NCBI GenBank assembly: GCA_021464415.1
Contig: CM038470.1
Coordinates: 7,948,394 to 8,012,393 of the forward strand
Source: Lonicera japonica
Taxonomy: Eukaryota > Streptophyta > Magnoliopsida > Dipsacales > Caprifoliaceae
Length of the DNA stretch: 64,000 nucleotides
Reading direction: 5' to 3'
Shown: positions 12,544 to 23,945 of the stretch, in pieces
Layout of the letters: every line of letters starts with the position of its first letter
Numbering within the stretch: position 1 is the stretch's first letter
Program-made: the position numbers and the translations under genes
Notes under the pieces: generated by a model
The model's input: the letters and a program-made list of their open reading frames with translations, nothing else
The model's database searches: none
Told to the model about the DNA's origin: nothing

Positions 12544-12640
12544 ATGAGGCTCAGAGTATATAACAGCTCTATCTATCAGGAATTTTCTGAAGCAGAACTG
12601 GCATTGAAGCTGTATGTTTAAACATCACCACCAAAAATTG
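12544..12640 (-). ncRNA. Candidate C/D box snoRNA
   Basis: On the minus strand GTGATGT (box C-like) is followed by CCTGATAG (CTGA, possible box D') and ACTCTGAGCC (CTGA, possible box D) about 75 nt downstream. The terminal stem is weak and the rRNA target was not identified. Location inside the transcript predicted from the site II/telo-box promoter is the main support. Confidence 0.3.
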
Positions 12641-12744
12641 AACATTGTTCCAGAAATCACAAAATTAAAACCCTAACACGACCAGATAAACATGAAATTG
12701 TGAATTAAGCTGATGTACTCATTAAATTGACACAGCTCAGCCGT

Positions 12745-12850
12745 AGAAAAGAGGCATAACTGCAACACTTAACGGTGTCGTTCTAGCACGAGCAATGGGG
12801 CTTTCTTCCTCGTCAAATTTTTCAGAGAAGCCCGGGGTGCTACATGCGAA
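12745..12850 (-). other. Possible exon with short ORF in the candidate snoRNA host transcript
   Basis: On the minus strand an acceptor-like GCATGTAG is followed by about 32 open codons rich in Glu then Ala/Arg/Thr, ending in MPLFYG and a stop near 12747. The codon composition looks less AT-biased than the surroundings. No family is recognised. It could be a small protein exon or a spurious ORF in a non-coding host gene. Confidence 0.25.
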
Positions 12851-13010
12851 ATATAATATGTATAAGAACTGTGCATATGAACCCACATAAATATCATATC
12901 ATAAATATACATATGTATATGATAAACCCTAAATGTGAAGGCGCAGAGAGAATTTTCACAACGTATGAAGTTAAACCCTAAAATCGTGAGAAGGCGTAAA
13001 GCGTGACACG

Positions 13011-13178
13011 TTTATATAGGAATTGCCTTCCAAAACCCTAGAAAAGTTTGGTTTCAGTTTGCGAGTAATTTTTTTCTTTTGCAAACAAGAATTTTCCTCT
13101 TTTCCCGACAATTACAACTAAATTGGGCCAATTCCTAAGAGCAAGTTATTTTTGATACAGTTCACACTTAAAGGCCCA
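13011..13178 (-). promoter_or_regulatory. TATA + telo-box + two site II motifs (snoRNA/ribosomal-gene type promoter)
   Basis: Read on the minus strand, CCTATATAAA is at 13020-13011. The telo-box core AAACCCTA lies just upstream at 13033-13040 (plus-strand orientation). TGGGCC/GGCCCA site II elements are at 13124-13129 and 13173-13178. In plants this combination is typical of ribosomal-protein and snoRNA gene promoters. A start site near 12985 would transcribe the structured repeats at 12.4-11.06 kb. Confidence 0.5.
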
Positions 13179-14656
13179 ATTTCTTTGAATTAAATTCAGT
13201 AATTAACAAACAAATATTTGCACCAAAAAAACCAAACAAATATATAATACTTAACATTCACCCCCTCAAAAATAATTACAAAACAACTTATCAACTCATT
13301 GACCTTACGTTTGGATGAAAAAAAATAAAATTTGAACAAAAGTCGAAATTTGGAGAGTAAAAAATGGAAATCCGTCTTTTAGTAAAATTGGCAAAGAATC
13401 TAAAATTTTACACGTGTTAAATTTTCTAAGTTTGGCTTTTAAAAATTCTGTGATATGAGAGGTTATTCTTCAAATTCCGAATTAAAACAATTGATATTAG
13501 AATTCATGTCATTTTTTGCATTCTACATACAAAACGTTCAAACATAGTAAATTACAATTAAAGGAATTTTAAATGATTGAATTTTAAATTTTATCATTTT
13601 GATATATCTTAGAATTATTTTATCTAAACACGGGGAGAGGGCGTTGCTGGAAATGATTTATTCCATTGCTGCAATTAGTTCGTCCTAGTATTTTGTAACG
13701 ATCAAACACTCAAAATACCACCGTAAGCTTATTACAATTTTGAAACTCCATTGTTATTGTAACATCTTCGCATTCTTTTATTAGCAAACCTAAATACAAC
13801 CAAAAGGTGCGCCCTCTATAATCATCATACTGCAATGGAGACTTGGAGGGTAATTTATGTGTATACTTAAAATTATCAATTTATCCTTCATTTTTCAGAA
13901 AAAGAATTACTACATGAATTAAAAATAAGTACATCTTATTATGAAATGCATTACTCGCGCATGGAATACGCATCAATGCTAGTATTTTCTCCAAAAATAA
14001 AGTACATTGTAGATGTTCCTTTTCATTAAAATATGTGTGTTAAAAATGATATCTACGTGCTCTAAGGATATGTTTTAACCATATTATGAATATAAATAAT
14101 AATACTTTGCATGTGAATATGTGCCTAATTTTATGCATATTATAATTTAAAATTTTTTTATTTATAAATACGTTAAGATACATGTCAACATAACATATAC
14201 AAGCAAATAACATGATGTGACGAAAAATAAAGAATTGGATTCAATTTCAAATTCACAAAAACATGGAGAAAAAACAATAGGTTCTGAAGCGGATTGTATT
14301 GTAATACATGAATCCTTCTTTTCATAACATTGGAAAAAGGACAAACACAAAATCAAATTGCTCCCATATCCCTATAACAATAGCCACCTACAAAAACACT
14401 TGCAATCTCCCTCTATGTCTTAACAACGAACCATCAAGCCATAGCTTCTTTGTCCCACAACTACAGAAGCATCCACCATGCTAATCACACAATAAATACT
14501 ATTCAACCCAAAAAAAGAAAAAGAAATTCCCGAAGCATTTGAACCACACATCTCAACTAGATTCTAGGAGACAGAAAGTAAAGATGGATAAAGACGCAAA
14601 TTTGCGATTGGCTTCTACGTTTGGGAAATTTTTTTGGCCGTGTAGCATTGCACCAA
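13179..14656. other. Intergenic and 3' flank of plastid-protein gene
   Basis: AT-rich. A possible degenerate MITE spans about 13303-13635: CTTACGTTTGGAT at the left resembles the reverse complement of ATCTAAACACGGGG at the right. The last ~300 bp are probably the 3' UTR of the gene ending at 14657. No coding region was recognised. Confidence 0.4.
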
Positions 14657-17600
14657 TCACACTATCATCCATGTCAAGTGCCGGTACCCAAGCCAATTAG
14701 CTGCTAGACGCACACCAACTGCCAACGCCGCACACAGCAAAGGAATCGGAACTCTCTTATCCGTTTCACTACCTTCGCCTTCTTTTCCCTCCGAACCCTT
14801 TTTTGAATGTTGCACAATCGCCAATCCCAAATACACCGCCATCACCACAACTCTAAACCACGGTTCACCAATGGCTGCTAACACGGCTGCACCAGGCAAA
14901 AATGAAGAAACATAATCTCTCTTCTTAACCAACCGAGCGAACCCAAATAAACCCAAGAGAATCGTATAGAAGAATGGTTCAGAAATGAAGCCTTTTACAG
15001 CTGCAAAGCCGACTAGACCGGCTATGGTTAGAAGGTATGGTTGGCGGTTAACAGAGTCTGGTTCGGTAGCTTCAGCTATAGCTAGTGTGGCTGATGAAAC
15101 TATGATGATGACCGTTAGCTCTGGAACGGGAGTGTATGCAACTATAGCAGAGTAGAAAGCCCGAACGGTGTAAACTGAAGTTTCGATGGCTCTGATTACT
15201 GAAGTGATGGGGTCACCTATGAACATGTATATAATGGCCAATGCGTATTTCAACAGATATGCAAAGAAATTGGAGAGATGTAATACGGCATTTTTCCAGT
15301 TAGAGAGTTCCCATAAAACAGTTCTCCACGTGAAGATGAGGAAAGCCAGTGCTGGATAAAAATGGCAGTAAATAATAGTAAAGTTAGTCCCAAAGAGAGT
15401 AATTAAAAGTATGAAGACACGAAATCAAGAAAGATATCTTTGCTAAACATAAAGAAAGTGACGAAAAGTAGATTATTTCCATTTGAATCAAATTAAGAGT
15501 TCCCGGCTTTAACTTTTACAATTTCTAAGAAAAACAATAATTTCAACATAATCAGTGGTTAAGAATAGAACTTATTAACTATGGTGAGATATGGTACATT
15601 GACTATGTCCCATAAAAGATGGAACTCTTAATTTGAGATGTCCCGAAAAGGAAAGTGGGACTCTTAATTTGTGATGAGGGGTAAATACTTTAAAAATGGG
15701 AAAACAGTCTTCAAAGTTCAAAACATAACGTCAAAATAATTGAGAAAAGGAAGAAGTGGCATGATTCTAACTATTCACAATCAGCAACAAAGAAAGTTCA
15801 CAAAACAACAATTTGCAAGGAAAAAGGTAGAAATGGTTTAGTCAATAATCAATTGTGCAAATTAAGCAAAGGTACTCTAGGACGCTCACTAGATAATAAT
15901 AAGGAAAAGCACACAGAGTCAAATGGAAGTATAGGTAACCAGTACATAGACATACAAGGAAGGAGCTAATCCCCTATAGAGACCTTCAAGTGCAAGCATA
16001 CCAATCTTTCAGTCTTAATCGCATAGTAACATCATCAGAAGGTCCAACTATGAAAAACAGTTATATGATCTAATAGCAAACATGGTGGTTAGTCCAAGAA
16101 ACATTATACAAAAACAGAAAGGTGTTCTGAGAAGATCCAATGACAGGAATGTCCATTATTGTTCTCAAATCAACTTACATTTTTTTAAAAGATTCTTGAT
16201 GTTAACTTTATGCTTCAAGGATTATCTGAACGTCAGCATTGAAGTGGTAGCAGACATTTAAAGATATGAAGTCCAACATAATGAAGGTCTAATACCAATT
16301 GAAAGCTCTAGAGGTCTGTTTAGAATGTGTCATAGAAAGAGAAGGGGCGAAAGAATTACGAAACTTCCACAAACATAAAAAATTTAAATTCCAAACAAAC
16401 CCATTCACAACCCCCATTCAAATCCCTTCAACTAATTTCCATAAGAAGATGAAGGCCAAATTTACATGGAAGACCCTTCGAGAGGGGAGGGGCCAAAGAC
16501 CAAGCTAATCAATCCACTATGAATAATAGAGATACAGATCACAGCCCTGTCGGCATACCGCATACGCCTTCAACTCTAGTTCTTTATACTAAAATTTAAA
16601 GCATACGCGATGCGTGCGCAACCGGATACAAGTAATTTAAAACAAAAATAGAAACAGATCATCTAACAGTTTGGTGGTAAAGACTCATTCCTTCTTTTCT
16701 TGGGTCAAGGGTTCAATTCTCTTGGCAATATAATTTCCCATTATTTTTAGCTAAGATTGGCACATGAAATGGTATGAATGGAAAGCCAAAAAATTGGTAC
16801 GACGGTCCCTGGAGAGTAGGGAGGGTTATTCCCTCTGTGATAGAAGATAAACTTGTTAGAACTTAGAACCACCCTCATGAGCTAACACTTCAACTCCTCA
16901 AAGCTCTACAACGCCAACAATCCTTGGTGATAATCAAATTTCAACCCCAAGCTTGAACGCATGTTCATCAAATCACAAATCAATCAGTCCAAATCCACGG
17001 GTCAAATCACAACTCAATCGGAATATCACACAATGTCTAATAACAATGAATTCTGAAATATCCACTAATTGAACAGAGAGCTCACTCATTGAGAATTAAA
17101 AGCTCAAAAGTACGGATAAATTCTTAACATGAGATCCAGGAACATGGAGTACCCTACATGAGCAAGTGGGAATGCTTGCTGAAAACGACCTTCACAAAAA
17201 CCTAAAACGAGGCAAGAACGATGCAAAGCCTAGAATTGCAAACCACTCAACACTCGTTTGAACACGTTTTTCCAGACATGAATTTTGAAATCCTAGACAA
17301 GACAAGAATTGCAAACATACATAACCTAAACAAATAGCAAATGCTGCACATAGTTTCCGCATAAATTGCACCATGTACTGTTCAAACATGAAGATAAACA
17401 TGCTTGAACCACCAAAGTGGTGTTTGCTTATTCTTCAATACAAATTGTACACTGCCTGCACAAACTAGTTGGCACTTTCCAAATATACTACTCTCTCCAT
17501 CCCAAATTAACAGTCCACTTACGTTTTCATGACATACAAAACACTCACAATAGGAAACCAGTTTTGTTATAAACTAATAATTGTAAAGAAATGTGAAAGC

Positions 17601-18355
17601 CAAACATAAACTCTTAATTAGGGACGGAAGGAGTATTATTTCTCTAAATAAGAGCAAAAACAAAATAGCCCCTAATACATGCGAGACGCTTGCATTTGAT
17701 TGGGAGATACAATAAAAAGTGTGTAACTCTACCATAACTGTTTTATTATTATTTTATTGTATCAACCAACCAGATTTAAAGGTATCTATTACCCTCTTTA
17801 ACGAGGATCAACAAATTCCAACTCCCCAATACATCCCAACACCCAATTGGTAATCATATTCTTGTGAATCAAAATTTCAAAAAATATATAACATATGTTA
17901 ATAATAACCAACATAGAAACTATATTATTCTTAATTAAAAGCATTTAATTCTTCTGACATAAATTATTTATATTAGACATACCTACGTAATAAGGCCACC
18001 TGATAGGGGGTTCAGGAACTTCCTTCAAAAAGTGCTTGAACCGGTCAGGCATAGTACTCTGCCCTGCATCAAATTCTTCGTCAACAACACTACTCTCCCT
18101 CTTTACTTGTTCCTCATTCTTTGCTTTTATAGCAAACCCAAGATTTCTAACAAGGGAAAACCCTAATTTCTTGGAATCAAGCCCTGAGAAAGTGCTGCGG
18201 CGGTGTTGGAGATTTAAGGGTTTAGGTGTGATTGGAGAAGAGAATGATGACAAAATAGGGATACGAGTAAGGAGAGGGAAGGGAGGGGTCTGTGAGGAGA
18301 ATTTCAAGGGGGTTAGTTTGAAAGAGGTGAGGCTTGAAATTGACATTGATGACAT
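14657..18355 (-). CDS. Plastid-targeted multi-pass membrane protein (EMB1923-like architecture)
   Basis: Two exons, 17983-18355 and 14657-15351. The split codon joins cleanly (exon 1 ends ...PYYV+G, exon 2 resumes at ALAFLIFTWR) and gives 355 residues. Residues 1 to about 75 are rich in Ser/Thr/Leu with almost no acidic residues, as in a chloroplast transit peptide. A linker with STMPDRFKHFLKEVPEPP follows. The mature part has a conserved-looking WRTVLWELSNW stretch (about 132-143) and hydrophobic segments near 155-170, 202-217, 229-264, 274-304 and 326-344, then a short C-terminus. From memory the layout resembles the plant EMB1923 family; this is not verified and the biochemical function is unknown. 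A homology search with the spliced protein would settle it. Confidence 0.8.
15560..15690. mobile_element. Stowaway-like MITE remnant in intron
   Basis: Contains GGTACATTGACTATGTCCC, TGTCCCGAAAAGGAAAGTGG and GGGACTCTTAATTTG, shared with the copies at 5590 and 6374. The termini are eroded. It lies in the 2.6-kb intron of the plastid-protein gene. Confidence 0.4.
17491..17634. mobile_element. Stowaway MITE
   Basis: Ends CTCTCTCCATCCCAAATTAA and CTCCTTCCGTCCCTAATTAA (right end on the minus strand) are flanked by TA on both sides (17489-17490 and 17635-17636 region). 144 bp, within the intron of the plastid-protein gene, about 350 bp from the exon 1 donor. Confidence 0.8.
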
Positions 18356-18535
18356 AGTTGTAGAAAAGTTTACAGAGGTTGAGCCATTAACAGAGACAAG
18401 GCAACATAGAAATGGTGGTGGTGTAGCAAGAACTGGGGTTTGGAGGGTTTGGACTACGGAGTTTTGTCACCTAGTCAGTGCTGGAAATGCAATTGTGAAT
18501 ACTTTGCTAAGGTTTGGTTGATGTTTTGAGTTGGA

Positions 18536-18870
18536 TTTTTAAAATATAACGTTTGGTAGAATTTTAAAATATGTTAAAATGTGAATTTTATTTTTTTTTA
18601 TTTTTTTTCAATTAATTAAAAATTTAATAAAAAAATTTCAAAAAATAGTCATAAATGATCTTATTTTATAGATCTCGACTAGTATGTTTTAAATATATTT
18701 TTTTTATTTAATTTTGATTTTTGAATTTAAAGTTATGGTGTTTTAAAAAAATTTTAGAAAGAGAAAGTAAAGTGAAATAATTTTTGAGAAGTGTAAAAGT
18801 AAATTTGATTTTGAGTTGAGTTTTTAAAATTTGGAAGAAAAAAAAGAGAGCCACCAAACATGCCCTTTTT
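18536..18870. repeat. Possible degenerate MITE upstream of plastid-protein gene
   Basis: The left end AACGTTTGGTAGAATTTTAAAAT resembles the reverse complement of the right end (AATTTTGG...AGCCACCAAACATGCCC). No clean TSD; AT-rich centre. Confidence 0.3.
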
Positions 18871-19168
18871 GTTTTTATTACCTCTAAAAGAGCGTCTTTA
18901 GTAATATTTTATAACGGTTTTTTTTATTTTTATTGTCTTTTGAATTTAAGTAAATAGCTTTTTTATTGGATAAGAAAAATTAAATTTAAATTTGATTTAT
19001 TATTTTAACAAATTACTTATTATTATCCGTTAATATGATAACTATTTTTACTCTAACTATTGACGAGACAATTTAAATACGTTGAATCAAAATATATAAA
19101 ATTAAAAAATTTACGTATAGACATTGATGGAGCAAATAATTAATTTAATTTGCTTCGCTAATCTCGAG
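18871..19168. other. Intergenic, no gene seen
   Basis: AT-rich sequence with no recognisable feature. Confidence 0.5.
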
Positions 19169-19865
19169 CTGACACGTGGCCATCCACGCCACCTATCGGA
19201 CCTATCTCTGAACAAGGAGCTCGGAGGAGCCCTATTATGATTATAAGAAGGATAAAGCCCTTCGAGGGCTGGGTACCTGCGCAAAGGTTGTTTACGTACG
19301 ACAGATTACAAGGCCGAGCCCCGGAGCTTTTCAGCGATCTCCGAAGCGCTCTCTTTCTCCCAACCACCTTGTCGGAGTGGTTAGCGAAGGCATGGACGAC
19401 TGTTAACTACTCTACAGAGCACGCATAACTCCCCTTACTTTCATTAAATGCACACGAACTGCATTTAATACACCGAAATTCATGAAAAAATAAGGTCAGA
19501 GTTAGTATTGGTCGAATCATGGCCCTATAACTGCTCTGGAAGCTCTGGTCACACGTCTCCTCCCGTCATATATATACGAGAAACATTTACTTTTCCCACC
19601 AACCAAGTGATCATCAAGTTTCAATTAAGAAGAATTAGAGAGAGACAAAAAAATACACCACAAACAAGCACAAAAAGACATAAACAGGGCTCGATAGCTG
19701 GCTTCAGAGCTCTTCTGTTAGGGTGACTAAATTGTTGTTAGCTCAACTCTCCTCTTATCGTAATATTGAGAAAATATAATGGCTAGAGAGACCTTTATGA
19801 GTTTGTAATGCTTTCTAATATATTAATACAAGGCAAACCGAGCTCCAAACTCCATTCCACAGGGG
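19169..19865 (+). repeat. Putative LTR or retroelement fragment
   Basis: Starts with TGACACGTGGCC and runs to about CATTCCACA. It is clearly richer in GC than either flank. It holds a TATA-like CATATATATACGAG near 19568, followed by a purine-rich leader-like stretch and a TAATATATTAATAC tail, the order expected of an LTR (U3-R-U5). No second LTR, primer-binding site or TSD was found, so it could be a solo LTR or unrelated promoter-like DNA. Confidence 0.35.
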
Positions 19866-20032
19866 GGATTAACCCGTATCTTCATACGAGGCCAACCTCC
19901 TCTATAAATCCTTGACTCTCTTAAATTTAGCACTTTTACCTTCAATGTTCCAATTATTTGTCATAAATTTTTGACTGTGTGGTCTAAAATACCCTTCCCA
20001 ATTTTTAGCACTAACAAACATATATATATATG

Positions 20033-20425
20033 AAGAATTTTTTATGCAGATTACTGTTTACAGACTAATGATACGGGACCGGGCCATTCGGCATGCTTCC
20101 CGATGAATTTTTTAATGAAATTTAGTGAGGATGTTCTTCATCATGTGTAGAACATTCCACCAAAAAATTCAATCGGGAAGTGGGTTAACTACATGATTGA
20201 AAAATATTAGTTCAGAAATAGATATATAAAATTCAATATTTTTCAATCATGTAATTTACCTATTTCCCGGTTGAATTTTTTGATGAAATTTGGCGGAGAT
20301 GTTCTACACATGATGAAGAATATCCCCACCAAATTTTATTAAAAAATTTTATTGGGAAGCATGCCAAATGGCTCAGTCCATACCACTGGGTCGTGAACAG
20401 TAATTCATATCAGAGATGCTCTATA
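20033..20425. mobile_element. Foldback (inverted-repeat) MITE, ~390 bp
   Basis: The two arms (about 20045-20205 and 20245-20412) are reverse complements over about 160 bp with scattered mismatches: GGCATGCTTCCCGATGAATT pairs with the right-arm copy (read on the minus strand) GGCATGCTTCCCAATAAAAT. A ~35-bp AT-rich spacer separates them. The element is embedded in TA repeats, so the TSD cannot be assigned. Confidence 0.8.
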
Positions 20426-21316
20426 TATATATACATATAATATTATACAACTACATATTTCTATAATTAATGTGTCTTAATAAGTTAATGAATATTAACT
20501 AATACTAACCCCGTTAACTATTATGTATTATCGAGTTGGCATTGATATGATCTAAAATTATTATGACTTAACTTACTAACTTATAATTTCGTGTCTCATT
20601 ATTGTGTCACTTATTATATTGCCAACTCAATTTGTAAATGTGTCAATGGCACTATCAATCATTCAAATATTATTTTCCTTATTATATAAATTTTAATTTT
20701 GTGTAAATTTATACTAACTTTAAAGGTTTTAGTTTTAGTAGGTTTTGTTTAAAAGTGTGATATGTGTGAAATGAATGCATAAAACACACCTTCATTTTAC
20801 ATCGCCAGTTAAGCTTTTATTTTCTCATTTTTCTTAAAACAAAATTATCATGAACTTTTTAATACAATATATATATTTTAATAAAAAATATATATATTTG
20901 AATTCTACAATCAAAATCTATAAATTAAGATTCACTTTGATCACAATATTATGTATAAAAAAGTTCAAGGAAAAAACTAATATAGAAAATAATTGTAAAT
21001 GACAAATATGGGATTATCCTCAGAGTGAACACTTTTTTTTCTATTAGTTTGTGGGACATATTTTTAAATAAAGGACCAAAGGTTTTTTAAAAAAACATTG
21101 TCCATATTACTTTTTAGGTTATTTACTTAGCCCGTACTCTTTGAAATTTAAAAACTCCTACGAAGTTACAAGACTATAATTGTCCTCCATTATACTCTTA
21201 TGCTATTTTAACTTTTTCTAATATCAAAACAAAAATCAAAAATCGTTTTGGCTCTGTAAATTAAAGGCTACAACTAATCTCTTAAAATATTATTATTTGT
21301 AGAGATTTAGTCTTAA
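20426..21316. other. Intergenic, no gene seen
   Basis: AT-rich with (TA)n tracts around 20425-20445 and 20868-20900. Nothing coding was recognised. Confidence 0.5.
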
Positions 21317-21317
21317 G

Positions 21318-21695
21318 AAAAGGGCAAATATTTTAGGAATTAAATACAAAATTAAAATATCAAGAAGCTTCAATTTTCATATAGGTCTCATACATTTTAG
21401 CTTTCTGGTCATTTTATACAGGTCAGAAACACTTTAGTTCATTTGTATAGACTTTAGACTTATATTAGTGCATAAATATTTTAGCTTTACAGTCATTTTA
21501 TATAGGAAAATGGCAAATATTTTAGGAATTAAATACAAAATTAAAATATCAAGATGCTTCAATCTTCATATAAGTCTCATATATTTTAGCTTTCTGGTCA
21601 TTTTATACAGGTCACAAACATTTTAATTCATTTATATAGACTTTAAACTTATATTAGTGCCTAAATATTTTAGCTTTACGGTCATTTTATATAGG
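21318..21695. repeat. 189-bp tandem duplication
   Basis: GGCAAATATTTTAGGAATTA begins at 21323 and again at 21512, and similarity continues through the whole 189-bp unit with few substitutions. No coding content; a recent local duplication. Confidence 0.9.
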
Positions 21696-23261
21696 TAAGT
21701 AAGTAACACATATTTGACTCCCTCGGACATAATATTAAATTAATCAAAATTACTTTAACATATTATTAAATTGTTGGTTGACTTAATTCTTTCCTTTGGT
21801 TTTTTTATGCCAATAACTCAGGCATGGCATGTTTTAAACCACTCAAATATATTATAATCTCCCCGCGTTTCCTCTGTTTGATGCAACTTTAATTTTAATT
21901 TTTGGGTTGGGTTAGATCTTGTTCACATATAGGCGGACTACCTCCTTGGTTATTGGATCTCCATATTATGTGGTTTCATATTGGGATTTTTACATTTAAA
22001 TTTCTTGGGCCATGTTTCCCCGAATATTTGCTCCTTGACATTTTATGTAACAACTTAGCGCAGCAAGATAAGAAAATAAATTTTGAAATAATGCAAATAA
22101 ACCAATTTATTTGCAATGCCAATGTAAATTTTCGTGAGCCTATTTCAATGGAATCCCATATTAGTATTCAAGCATTTTTTTTACTAGTTCATCCTTAATC
22201 TTCTGCTCCTTCCAAAACCTATAGCTGCTGGACCTTAACCAAAAACTAAGATTTTTTTTCTGGTGATAATAATGATTTGGCAAAAAACCATCATTTTTTC
22301 GTAGGCATCTTCCTCATCTCCATATTAGTGCATCTAGTTAATCTAGCTAGCCACACATCTAAATCATAGTATATATGTGCATTATATTTGTTCACTAAAC
22401 CTTCTTTATTGATCGATTCCGATTCAGAATTTTATTCCAACATTACATATCTTTCTATTCATACCTAGTTCATCATTACCAGATCCTGGTGAAGGTTGTT
22501 CACATCTAGATTTCGATATTTATTAAAGTTTCATCATATATGTACAATTTGTCGAGCATAACAACTTAACAATATAGGTCTTCCTTATCTTCGATCTTAA
22601 TTTATTTTCATTTATTTTCGTTTTTTACAATTAAGTTCAATTTCCCGAATTGATTATTTATGTAAAGCAAATATCCACTTCTCAAAAAAACTTGTGGTGA
22701 TTATACAGTCATATTAGGTGGTGCATTGAGTATTATTAGTAATCCGTCAATTTTCATCTTTGTACAAGGCAATTCATTAAACTATCTTATATTGTTGACG
22801 GTCAAAATGCCTATTACACTTGGTTGCTCGAGGTCAGACATATTTTCATCATGTATGTATTAGCTGGTAAGTTTGAAAAACTTTATAACCTTGTTTTCAA
22901 CTTTTGAATAACATTGACCGGAATGATCGAATTTTGAAATCTGTTTAATTTAGTTATCTTTATTATCTATTTTTTGTATTATTTTTAATTTTTAAGTTTA
23001 TCATTAAAATAGAATAAGGGTACTTTGGGAAATCACTTTATATTTTATAACTAATAAGTTAAAATACATTTTGTCTTTTTAACTAAAGTTGTCTTTCAAA
23101 CTAATCCCCCAAAAAATATGTCATTTATTGAAAAGAGGGCGTTCCATTTGTCTGTAATAAAAAAAAAAAAACCAAGCTAATAATAATTGCATAAAATTAC
23201 ATGCACAACAAATATTATTTTATTCAATTTTAGTTATTCTTTTGTCCCAACTTTTTGAGTA
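21696..23261. other. Intergenic, no supported gene
   Basis: AT-rich. An open frame of 98 codons at 21902-22198 shows no recognisable domain or splice context and is probably chance. Confidence 0.45.
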
Positions 23262-23267
23262 AACAAC

Positions 23268-23945
23268 ACCAAAAACCCTCAAACTATGTTCTAAGCATCA
23301 ATTAAATCCTAAACTCAATTTTATGTCAATTGAGCACTTAAATTATTTAAATTGAACACTTAAACTATTCAAATTAAACACTAATGGCCCTTCGGTCCAA
23401 ATATTCCATTAAATCAAACGATTTTTTAGTCACTTAACCAATTTAATTTGGAGAAAAATGAGGAAAATAGAAGACAGAGATGTAGAAATTGGGTAATAAT
23501 GTTCAAGTTTTTTGACAATACTTGAAAGTCTAACATAGAACTTTTGTACCATTTTAATTTTGATATTTGGATTCAATTTAATAAAAACCTTAACTTGCAA
23601 AAAAAAAAAACAAATAATATATATTATAAATTAATTTATGTCTACATATATAGATGTGTTAAAGATTAGAGAGAAAAATCGGGAAACCAAGAAGATGGGA
23701 ATGGTGGGTGGTCATTGCTCTCTCTTTTTCTTGCAATTTTCCTCCTTTCGTTTCTCTGCAATTAACTTGGTTAAGTGACTGAAAAACCTTTTAATCTATT
23801 TGATTTAATTGACGATTTGGATGGAAAGATTGTTGGTGTTCAATTTAAATAATTTAAGGGATCAATTGACACAAAATTAAATTTACGAAATTAATTGAAA
23901 CTTAAAATGTAATTTGAAGACTTATGGTATCAATGTATCAGGTAC
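23268..23945. mobile_element. Element with long imperfect terminal inverted repeats
   Basis: The left arm (TGTCAATTGAGCACTTAAATT, then ATTTAAATTGAACAC, then AGTCACTTAACC) is mirrored at 23765-23945 (on the minus strand TGTCAATTGATCCCTTAAATT, ATTTAAATTGAACACC, AGTCACTTAACC). Arms about 180 bp, centre about 300 bp. TSD not resolved. Similar in style to the intron element at 3690-4215. Confidence 0.6.

Noticed and set aside
16680..16745. tRNA gene suggested by GGGTTCAATTCTC
   Set aside because: The T-loop-like string lacks matching acceptor, D and anticodon stems.
21902..22198. ORF with GGLPPWLL resembling a beta-galactosidase fragment
   Set aside because: Only a few residues match and the rest does not; no flanking exons are visible.
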